DNA of 64,000 bases, from assembly GCA_019084025.1 (NCBI GenBank), contig JAHRBI010000003.1:248001-312000 (forward strand), given 5' to 3'. This document shows, in pieces, positions 56,851-64,000 of the stretch. The notes beneath the pieces were generated by a model, which did not search any database, was not told where the DNA came from, and was given only the letters and a program-made list of their open reading frames with translations. The stretch's first letter is position 1; the number at the start of each line of letters is the position of its first letter. Made by a program: the position numbers and the translations under genes. This DNA is from Burkholderiaceae bacterium DAT-1. Its GTDB lineage: Bacteria; Pseudomonadota; Gammaproteobacteria; Burkholderiales; Chitinimonadaceae.

Positions 56851-59559
56851 CTACTTGCGCACCTTACCAAGCAGCACCCCGATATTCTTCAACTCACGCT
56901 GTCTATCCTCCGGCGCTTTGCTATTCAGCTCGGTGGCGGCTTTCTCCAGCTCGGCAATCCCGGTGGCCTTGTCGCCTTGCAACAGATGCAGGCGCCCATG
57001 CTCATAGCTTAGCAAGCCTTCCCAGGCCGGATCCTGATCGCCATCGAACAATACTTTGGCATCCAGTCCTTCAAGCAATTCGGCCACGCCCTTTGCCTGC
57101 CCCTGATCCAGCAGATCAGCCGCAACATAGTATCGACTTGCCTGTCTCAGCGGATGGCGCTCGGGAAGCGATTTCCGAGCGCCCTCCCAAATATCGCGGT
57201 GCAGCGCCGGCACTTGGGCAACCTGCCCCGACTTCTGCAAACAGTCAGCCAGATTGAGTTTCGCCACCAGCGTCTCTAGCGAGGCCTCACCGTTGATTCT
57301 GGTGTAGATATCGACAGCCTTGCGATTCCATTCGGCGGCCTGCGCCCACTTCTTCTCGTACACATAGCCCTCGGCAAGCATGGTTGCCACGGTGGCATAG
57401 CGCCCGGACTGGTTCCCGTATATCGCCTGACCACAATTGAGCGCCTGCATGCCGAGCGGGAGTCCTTCAGCGGTCTCCTTGTTCATGATGAGGGCACCCG
57501 CCAGACCTGTTCTGGCAGTACATGTGATTGTGCTTTCCGCCCCATACTTGGCCGCTACACGGTTCAGCAGGGTGCGATAACGCGCAATGGCTTCGGGCAG
57601 ATTGCCACCCAGACGATTGGATTCGGCATACTCGTGCTCGACCTGGTTCTCCAGTTCCTCGTCATGCGCCGGAAGCTGTGCCAGCAATGCGCTTGCTTTC
57701 GCGAACGATTCGCTGGCCTTGCTCCATTCGTAAGCAGACTCCTCAACCCGCCCCCGCACATACCAGTACCGAACCAGCATCTCGTGAGGCTGCTGACCAT
57801 AGCGTTGCAGCGAAGTATGCAAAAGCTTGAGCTGCGCCTGTACTTCAGGGTTTCGTGCCAGCGCATTCAGGCTCTCAATATATTCCAGACGCACTTCATC
57901 TATCAGCACCGGATCCGGCTCTGATATCTTGGCGAGTGCAGCCAGAGCCAGTTCAGCCTGACGAATCGCCTGCAGATATTCTTCGGTACGGTTGAATGCC
58001 CGCTGCATGGCAGCATGCAGCCTCGCGTGAACACCCTCGCCATAATGCGTTCCCGGCGAATCGATTTTGCCGGCAGCACGCAGCATCACTTCCCTGACCG
58101 TGGGGTCAGGATGGCCGATCAGTCCCGGACTGGCGCCACCGATCAATTCATCTGCCAGAAAGCGGTTGAGCGCATCGACAGTATGGTTCTGATGCTGCAG
58201 GCGCTTTTCACTGTGCTGTAGCTGCACATAGGCATAGAGCGTCGTGGCCAGACCAAGCGTCAGTGCAGCAATCGTCCCGAATACCCAGGGACGACGCTGT
58301 CTGGCGCGCGCGGCACTTTCGCGGTCTCGCGCCTGCTCCAGCTGTGCAGCCACCTCCCGCTCGCGTTCGGCATGTCTGGCGGGCAGATCGGCCAGTCTGT
58401 TCAGCAGTTCCCGCACGCTTGCGGTCCGCAGCGCCGGATCACCATCGGTGGCACGCGCAATTTCTCCGCACAGGATGGGATCAGTGATTTCCCGTTCCCA
58501 GCCGGGTACCATCGGTCGCCGGAGATCTCCCACCACTAATTGATAGAGCATCACACCCAGTGCAAATACATCGCTGGCTTCACTCACCGCATCGCCGCGC
58601 AGAATTTCGGGCGCCATGTAGAGCACGGAACCAGATACATTGTCTGCCAGCAGGGTCTGCGGACCATTCATTTGTGTCAGTCCGAGATCACGCAGGCGTT
58701 CCGGATCGGTGAGGCGACCACTCCCGAAATCCACCAGTTTCAGCTGCCAGCCTGCCTTACCCTGACTGATCAGCACATTGGCCGGCTTCAGATCTTTGTG
58801 AATCACTGCGACACTATGGGCGGCAGCGACTGCCTGTCCAATCTGGCGGAACAGGGACAGACGTTCATCCTGATCCAGGGCATCCAGATGCGCCGGCTCC
58901 AGACTCCAGTTCAGCAGATTTTCCCCGCCGTATTCGCTTTCCAGAAAAAAGGGAGCGGTTTCGAAATGCCAGTCCATAATCTGGACAAAATCGCGACGCG
59001 CCCCCAGGTTTTCCTGCAACACCCGTGCAAGCGTTGCCTCACGCTTCAATGATCTGAGCTGCGGTGCTGTGACACCAAATTTAAAGACGCGCTCCAGCTG
59101 CGTCTTGCCATGTCGCGCCAGCCATACTTCACCCGAACCTGATGCAGCAAGCATGCGCTCGAGCACAAATTCAGGCCGGCCAGGCACGGGCTTGCCAACC
59201 AGGAAAGCCAGCTCGCTGTCCATATCCTGACCCACTACCGTACGCTGTACCTGTCCGGTGATGCGATAGCCAATACGCGGAATCGCTTCAATCAGACCAG
59301 CGTTCGAACTCCCCAGTGACGCCCGTAAACGGGTAATTGCACTGGCCAGCACATTCTCACCAACATGACGCCCTTGCCAGACCTGCTCCTCCAGTTCCTG
59401 ACGCGAGACTATTTCTCCGCGATGCGCAAGCAGCATGCCCAGAATGCGGAGCGATTGCGGCTGGATATCGACAGTCAAACCATTGACGGTCAACTCCGCC
59501 TTGGATTCGTCATAAATGGAACGGCCAAACTCATATCGGTACGAGGGCATGGAATCCAT
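56851..59559 (-). CDS. Membrane protein with N-terminal OmpR-type DNA-binding domain and Ser/Thr kinase
   Basis: A 902-residue protein. Residues 5-105 form a winged-helix DNA-binding domain (PQSLRILGMLLAHRGEIVSR and IEAIPRIGYRI). A Hanks-type kinase domain (about 130-390) has Lys160, HKDLKPANVLI (catalytic Asp256, Asn261), DFG 277-279 and MAPE 315-318. The glycine loop is only AASGSGEVW, but the key residues remain. A coiled coil and one membrane helix (425-445) lead to a periplasmic TPR-like region of about 450 residues. The topology is that of CadC/ToxR with a kinase added. It could bind promoters and signal by phosphorylation; both roles are inferred. Confidence 0.85.
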   Translation of the reverse strand: MDSMPSYRYEFGRSIYDESKAELTVNGLTVDIQPQSLRILGMLLAHRGEIVSRQELEEQVWQGRHVGENVLASAITRLRASLGSSNAGLIEAIPRIGYRITGQVQRTVVGQDMDSELAFLVGKPVPGRPEFVLERMLAASGSGEVWLARHGKTQLERVFKFGVTAPQLRSLKREATLARVLQENLGARRDFVQIMDWHFETAPFFLESEYGGENLLNWSLEPAHLDALDQDERLSLFRQIGQAVAAAHSVAVIHKDLKPANVLISQGKAGWQLKLVDFGSGRLTDPERLRDLGLTQMNGPQTLLADNVSGSVLYMAPEILRGDAVSEASDVFALGVMLYQLVVGDLRRPMVPGWEREITDPILCGEIARATDGDPALRTASVRELLNRLADLPARHAEREREVAAQLEQARDRESAARARQRRPWVFGTIAALTLGLATTLYAYVQLQHSEKRLQHQNHTVDALNRFLADELIGGASPGLIGHPDPTVREVMLRAAGKIDSPGTHYGEGVHARLHAAMQRAFNRTEEYLQAIRQAELALAALAKISEPDPVLIDEVRLEYIESLNALARNPEVQAQLKLLHTSLQRYGQQPHEMLVRYWYVRGRVEESAYEWSKASESFAKASALLAQLPAHDEELENQVEHEYAESNRLGGNLPEAIARYRTLLNRVAAKYGAESTITCTARTGLAGALIMNKETAEGLPLGMQALNCGQAIYGNQSGRYATVATMLAEGYVYEKKWAQAAEWNRKAVDIYTRINGEASLETLVAKLNLADCLQKSGQVAQVPALHRDIWEGARKSLPERHPLRQASRYYVAADLLDQGQAKGVAELLEGLDAKVLFDGDQDPAWEGLLSYEHGRLHLLQGDKATGIAELEKAATELNSKAPEDRQRELKNIGVLLGKVRK

Positions 59560-59759
59560 GCGTGCTTCCGCAGAAGAAGCAATGCATGCCAGAAATGGTC
59601 AAAAGGGTCGAAATTATACCCAATCGCACGCATTCCCATATTGCATACATCGCGCCCAAGCCGTCGGATCATGCAGGCACGCTGCGCAGACAAAATCATG
59701 CGTGGCTGTTCAATAACAAGCAGTTACGAACATGCCATTGGCGTTTGAGAACAACCAGA

Positions 59760-60422
59760 TCAGATAGATGAAGAATCAGTAGTATCCGGTCGCCTGAAGG
59801 GAATATGCGCTTTCACGACTTCTTTGCGCATCAGCGGGTCTGGCGACTGTTGCAGACGCCGTGCCTCGAAGAAAAAGACATTGCGCTCCAGCCAGACACG
59901 TAATCGCCGGGCACTGTCACTCGTACGCGGTGCAAGCCAGGCACGCAAACCCGCCTCATTTATCACTATCCCTCTGGCGGGCTGAAACAGACACCAGCTT
60001 CCTTCCGGTAGCGTCGCCTGCAAACGTCTGGGATTGGCGGTGCCCCCATCGACCACCTTGGCGATGTCATCAGCGGCCAGCCACAATTCGCCACCATGTC
60101 GCCATGCACGTAGCTGCAGGCATTCAAATTCGAGGTATTCACCTTCCCACTCGGCGTAGCGCTGTCGTTTGCACCAGTAGAGGAAGCATTCGACAAACAC
60201 ATACAACAACGATGTCAGTACAAAGGCACTGACAGGCACAATACCCATCAGCGCAGGGACATACGTGCGGTCTCCCGCCTGAACAGTCCGGTACAGCCCC
60301 ACCAGTGCCCTGAATAACACGGCGAGCATCAGTAATCGCAGCGGAACCGATATCCAGCGGGGAATACCATCAAGCAACAGGCCGTTAAGGTATTCAAGAC
60401 GACTAGAAAAGGAACGCCGCAT
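59760..60422 (-). CDS. Membrane protein with BRO-N-like cytoplasmic domain
   Basis: A 220-residue protein. Two hydrophobic segments (about 25-45 and 58-83) are followed by a soluble domain of about 130 residues. Within it LWLAADDIAKVVDGGTANP, GIVINEAGLRAWLAPRTSDS and ARRLRVWLERNVF follow the order of BRO-N (phage antirepressor) domains: a WxxADDIA start, an INExGL core and an FRxWL-type end. The usual length of such a domain is about 100 residues. BRO-N domains normally occur in phage DNA-binding proteins. Here it would be attached to the membrane. The match is by pattern only. It is 32 bp upstream of the HD-GYP gene on the opposite side of the wHTH-kinase. Confidence 0.55.
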   Translation of the reverse strand: MRRSFSSRLEYLNGLLLDGIPRWISVPLRLLMLAVLFRALVGLYRTVQAGDRTYVPALMGIVPVSAFVLTSLLYVFVECFLYWCKRQRYAEWEGEYLEFECLQLRAWRHGGELWLAADDIAKVVDGGTANPRRLQATLPEGSWCLFQPARGIVINEAGLRAWLAPRTSDSARRLRVWLERNVFFFEARRLQQSPDPLMRKEVVKAHIPFRRPDTTDSSSI

Positions 60423-60454
60423 GACAGAGAAAGATGAAGAGAGAAAAAGCTATC

Positions 60455-61675
60455 CTACATGAATCGCATCACATCAATCTTCCATTTGACGGGCGACTCA
60501 TGCGAAACAATCTTGTCAGCCCCCCCGCGTCCGATCGGCTTGGACAGATCGACCACCTGCGGCGGCATATAACACATGCGTTTGGTATCGTAGATCACCT
60601 TCACAACCGGCTGCAGCAGACTTTCTTCATTGTGCTCGGTGACAATGCCTAGTCGGCCACTCTCCAGCTGCACCAGGGTTCCCACCGGATAGATGCCAAC
60701 ACAGCGCATAAACGCCTTGACCAGATTCTGATCGAAATGGAATTTGCTCCACTCGAAAATCTTACGCAGTGCATCGGTCGCGGACATCCCTTTGTGGTAC
60801 ACGCGATCGGCAGTGATCGCGTCATATACATCCACAATGGCCGCCATTTTGGTCAGCAGCTGAATCTGGTCGCCTTCGAGTTTATCGGGATATCCCGAGC
60901 CATCTACCCGTTCATGATGGTGAAGCGCGATATCCAGCGGAATCTCGCCAATCGTGGGTACCTGGCTAAGAATATGGTGACCATCTGCGGGGTGGCGACG
61001 GATAACATCGAACTCATCATCCGTCAGACGCCCCGGCTTATTGAGCACTTCATCGGGCACCAACGCCTTACCCGTATCATGTAGCAATCCCCCCAGACCC
61101 GCCTGATGGGTCACCTGCATATCCATGCCCATGGAACGGCAAAACGCCACCATAAAGGTACATACGGATACCGAGTGCAAAAACGTATAGTCGTCCTTCG
61201 ACTTGATGCGCATCAGGCTGAGTAAGGCCCCGGAATTGCGCAGAATCGACTCCGTGATATTGGTGACGATGGCTTCGGCGTGCTCGATCTCAACCGCACG
61301 ACCCAGGCGCGCATCGTTCATCACATTCCGCACCAGATTGGCCGCCTGCGAGCGCACGGCTTTCGCTTTTCCTACTTCTTCTGCCAGTGACACCCGAGTA
61401 TGAATGATGGGGGACGGTGCTTCCTCGGCGATGGCCACAATTTCGCGATCCAGCTCGCGATTCACCTCTTCCTGCGTCGGCGCATTCGCTACATCCAACC
61501 CCTTATCGGTATCGATGTAAACCTCGCGCAACCCGCATTTCAGGATGGTCTCGATTTCCTTGTCCGTTTTCAGCGGAAACTGCGAACGCAAAAAGGGATG
61601 TGCCGACCAATCTGCGCCCAGATCGTGGATAAACATCCCAACTTTGAGCTCTGTCACATTCACACGCTTGATCAT
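60455..61675 (-). CDS. DUF3391 HD-GYP cyclic-di-GMP phosphodiesterase
   Basis: A 406-residue protein. An N-terminal DUF3391 domain (RVNVTELKVGMFIHDLGADW, residues 4-23 onward) precedes an HD-GYP domain with HDTGK at 199-203 and HHERVDGSGYP at 253-263. All metal-binding and GYP residues are intact. It should hydrolyse c-di-GMP to GMP or pGpG, affecting biofilm and motility. No receiver or membrane segment is visible, so the control input is probably the DUF3391 domain. Confidence 0.9.
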   Translation of the reverse strand: MIKRVNVTELKVGMFIHDLGADWSAHPFLRSQFPLKTDKEIETILKCGLREVYIDTDKGLDVANAPTQEEVNRELDREIVAIAEEAPSPIIHTRVSLAEEVGKAKAVRSQAANLVRNVMNDARLGRAVEIEHAEAIVTNITESILRNSGALLSLMRIKSKDDYTFLHSVSVCTFMVAFCRSMGMDMQVTHQAGLGGLLHDTGKALVPDEVLNKPGRLTDDEFDVIRRHPADGHHILSQVPTIGEIPLDIALHHHERVDGSGYPDKLEGDQIQLLTKMAAIVDVYDAITADRVYHKGMSATDALRKIFEWSKFHFDQNLVKAFMRCVGIYPVGTLVQLESGRLGIVTEHNEESLLQPVVKVIYDTKRMCYMPPQVVDLSKPIGRGGADKIVSHESPVKWKIDVMRFM

Positions 61676-62014
61676 GCATGCATCCCATGTCCAGACCCTT
61701 GACCATCACACCTGCAAGGTCATACAGATTTAGTTTAGGCGGTGAAATAGCTCCTGTCTGGCTTACGCGATAATCGTAGAGTTCGCCAAGGCTGAATAGA
61801 TAAAACAGTAGAAAATATACGAAACCGATAGGAAATTCCCGCACCCTGGACATTCCATCCCTGAAATTTTGCACTTCATCGCAATGCTGATGCAAAGCCA
61901 CCTCGGAGTTAGGGATACTCCTCGCCAGATAGGCATCGATGCAGGCTTCAGATGATTTTGGAACGCTGCCAGTGGTGCCCAAGCACAGAAGAACTCATTT
62001 TCAGGATTGATCTC
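61676..62014. other. Intergenic region between divergent HD-GYP and aminopeptidase genes
   Basis: 340 bp holding no convincing gene. It should contain promoters for both flanking genes. Open frames on the minus strand here overlap the HD-GYP start and have no protein-like features. Confidence 0.5.
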
Positions 62015-64000
62015 ATGCGCATCGCCCAACCTTTACTTCATTTGAGCGCACTTGCTGTAGCAACAGTCTTTTCAGGCGTGCAGGCAGAGGTTGTGTCTCC
62101 CCGTCCATTCTCATTTGCTGATACGCCCGGTCGATTACCCAAAGACATTGTTCCGCTGGACTACACTGTTTCGATCAAACCCGATGTGACACAGAAGCTC
62201 ATTGAAGGGCAGGAAACCATCCAGCTGAAGGTGCTCAAACCCACACGCACCATACAATTCAATTCGCTGAACCAGACATTATCCGACGTATTGATTGATG
62301 GTCAGCCCGTTCAACGCGTTGAATCGAACAATGAACAGCAACTCACTACACTGACACTGAATGCGCCTCTCAAGCCGGGTAAGCATGTACTGCGCTTTAA
62401 CTACCGGGGCAAGATTGAAAGCGGGCCATTTGGACTGTACGCACAATCCTTTGTAAAGCCGGATGGCCAAAAAGATGTGCTGCTTTCGACGCAGTTCCAG
62501 GCAACAGATGCGCGGCGCATGTTTCCCTGCTGGGATGAACCGGTGTTTCGCGCGACATTCAAGCTGACCACTACGCTGCCCGGTGACTGGGCTGCCATTT
62601 CTAACATGCCGGTGCTCAATCGCAAGGTGCAAGGTGATCTCGCCACGATTGAATTCGCCCGTTCCCCCAAGATGTCGTCATATCTGCTGGAACTCAGTGC
62701 AGGGAATTTTGCCCGCATCCAGACAAAAGCAGAGAACGTCGACATTGGGATCTGGGCGATCAAGGGTCAAGAACAGCAGGGTGAAACCGCGCTGGCCAAT
62801 GCAAAGACCATTCTGGCCGATTATAACCACTTCTTTGGCCTGCCCTATCCCCTGCCCAAGCTCGACTCTATCGCCATCCCGGGCGGGATCAGTGGTGCGA
62901 TGGAAAACTGGGGCGCCATCACCTACAACGATCAATCCTTACTGGTACAGGACGGCAGCACACTGAATGCCCAGCAACGCGTTTTCTCCATTCAGGCACA
63001 TGAAATTGCACATCAATGGTTCGGCAATCTGGTCACGATGAACTGGTGGGATGGTTTATGGCTGAATGAAAGCTTTGCTTCGTGGCTGGCGGCCAAGGAA
63101 ACCGATTCACGCCATCCGGAGTGGCATTGGTGGGAAACCGCAGATGCGGACAAGGAATCTGCCATGACCGCCGATGCGCAACTGACATCGCATCCCATCC
63201 AGCAGCATGTCACCAATGAATTGGAAGCTGCCAGCGCCTTTGATATGGACATTACATATAGCAAAGGTCAGTCGGTATTACGTATGGTAGAGGGCTGGCT
63301 GGGAGAAGATGCCTTCCGCCAAGGAATCCAGCAGTATATGAAGGCACGTCAGTATTCGAATGCCACCAGTGCAGATCTCTGGCAGGCATTAGGCAAGGCC
63401 AGCAAGCGCGATGTTGCTTCCGTTGCCGCCAGCTGGACGGAACAGGCGGGCTTTCCGCTGGTTTCCGTCAGCGCGCGTTGCGATGCACAGGGCAAACGCA
63501 CGATTACCCTGAATCAGTCCCGCTTCCTCCTCAGCGGCGAAGAGACGAACAAGACAACTTGGCAAGTCCCTCTGCAAATTCGCTCCGGAATCGGACAAAC
63601 ACCAACGACGGTGCTGCTGAATAAGGCAAATCAGACACTGTCAGCAGGCCAGTGTGCAGATCCACTCAGCATCAACGCCAACGTGACCGGTTATTATCGT
63701 GTGCAATACGATGACGAAACCCTGGCAAGGAATACCGCCGCCTTTCGCCATTTGAGCAGCGGTGACCAGATTGCCCTGTTCGATGACCAGTGGGCACTCG
63801 CGGCCACAGGTCGTCGCCCGCTATCGGATTACCTCGCCTTAGTCGGCGCCATGGGTGATACCCCTAATCTCCGCGCCTGGCAGCAGATTGCCAGCTCGCT
63901 GGATACCATCGAACAGTCTCAACGCGGCAAGGTCAATCATGCCGCATTCATGGCACATGCCCGTCAACTCCTGCAGCCGATCTCTGATCGGCTGGGCTGG
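62015..64000 (+). CDS. M1-family aminopeptidase, exported (partial, C-terminus beyond right edge)
   Basis: The frame is open from ATG 62015 to the window edge (662 codons). A signal peptide (LLHLSALAVATVFSGVQA) precedes an N-terminal beta domain. The exopeptidase motif GAMEN is at residues 294-298 in GGISGAMENWGAI. The zinc site HEIAH (329-333) is followed 18 residues later by Glu352 in WLNESFASW. All catalytic residues are present. It should cleave N-terminal residues from peptides in the periplasm. Overall it resembles secreted puromycin-sensitive-type aminopeptidases rather than PepN, since it has a signal peptide. Confidence 0.92.
   Translation, partial: MRIAQPLLHLSALAVATVFSGVQAEVVSPRPFSFADTPGRLPKDIVPLDYTVSIKPDVTQKLIEGQETIQLKVLKPTRTIQFNSLNQTLSDVLIDGQPVQRVESNNEQQLTTLTLNAPLKPGKHVLRFNYRGKIESGPFGLYAQSFVKPDGQKDVLLSTQFQATDARRMFPCWDEPVFRATFKLTTTLPGDWAAISNMPVLNRKVQGDLATIEFARSPKMSSYLLELSAGNFARIQTKAENVDIGIWAIKGQEQQGETALANAKTILADYNHFFGLPYPLPKLDSIAIPGGISGAMENWGAITYNDQSLLVQDGSTLNAQQRVFSIQAHEIAHQWFGNLVTMNWWDGLWLNESFASWLAAKETDSRHPEWHWWETADADKESAMTADAQLTSHPIQQHVTNELEAASAFDMDITYSKGQSVLRMVEGWLGEDAFRQGIQQYMKARQYSNATSADLWQALGKASKRDVASVAASWTEQAGFPLVSVSARCDAQGKRTITLNQSRFLLSGEETNKTTWQVPLQIRSGIGQTPTTVLLNKANQTLSAGQCADPLSINANVTGYYRVQYDDETLARNTAAFRHLSSGDQIALFDDQWALAATGRRPLSDYLALVGAMGDTPNLRAWQQIASSLDTIEQSQRGKVNHAAFMAHARQLLQPISDRLGW

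Noticed and set aside
1-64000. Mobile elements, prophage, CRISPR arrays, tRNA or rRNA genes
   Set aside because: None was recognised: no transposase, integrase, terminal inverted repeats, regularly spaced repeats or tRNA cloverleaf sequence was seen.

Overview
The window looks like the chromosome of a betaproteobacterium, most likely of the order Neisseriales (Chromobacteriaceae or Chitinibacteraceae type). This is inferred from gene order and protein flavour: a complete mraZ-to-lpxC division and cell wall cluster, a zapB-like/zapA/6S RNA/5-formyl-THF cyclo-ligase block, meso-DAP-type MurE, and many cyclic-di-GMP and two-component proteins. The species cannot be named from sequence alone. I saw no IS element, prophage, CRISPR array, tRNA or rRNA. 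Two genes run off the ends: an SUV3-like RNA helicase (left, minus) and an M1 aminopeptidase (right, plus).

Layout. 1-6.1 kb: SUV3-like helicase, DUF2306 membrane protein, phosphofructokinase, a FitAB-type toxin-antitoxin pair and a BaiN/HI0933-type flavoprotein. 6.1-9.4 kb: a minus-strand group (DUF2946 protein, YcnI-like periplasmic protein, TonB-dependent receptor) that looks like a copper handling or uptake unit. 9.5-13.1 kb: HD-GYP response regulator and a double-GAF histidine kinase, converging on a terminator-like hairpin. 13.3-18.7 kb: rlhA, an AT-rich stretch with an orphan membrane protein, small hypothetical genes, GNAT acetyltransferase, RluF-like pseudouridine synthase. 18.8-20.4 kb: zapB-like, zapA, 6S RNA, 5-FCL. 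20.4-25 kb: hybrid histidine kinase, EVE protein, HDOD protein. 25-28.2 kb: purE-purK-unknown-purC operon. 28.4-31.5 kb: OhrR-type regulator, a gene remnant with an in-frame stop, a secreted YpfJ-like zinc peptidase with a Sel1-like partner, and a SPOR-like protein.

31.6-49.6 kb: one long minus-strand operon, mraZ-rsmH-ftsL-ftsI-murE-murF-mraY-murD-ftsW-(small ORF)-murG-murC-ddl-ftsQ-ftsA-ftsZ-lpxC. It starts from a recognisable promoter overlapped by four 10-bp-spaced MraZ boxes. Most junctions are 4-bp stop/start overlaps, so translation is probably coupled throughout. The ftsW/murG junction has been split by a 125-bp insertion that carries a duplicated stop/start junction and encodes a 42-residue peptide coupled at both ends. 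This is the most unusual local structure in the window.

49.7-64 kb: small lipoprotein and membrane protein, MarR regulator, S41-family lipoprotein peptidase with LysE exporter, SWIM-SNF2 helicase, YkgJ-type Cys-rich protein, a membrane protein that joins an OmpR-type DNA-binding domain to a Ser/Thr kinase, a membrane protein with a BRO-N-like cytoplasmic domain, a DUF3391-HD-GYP phosphodiesterase and the M1 aminopeptidase. The long open frames opposite many of these genes are treated as shadows.
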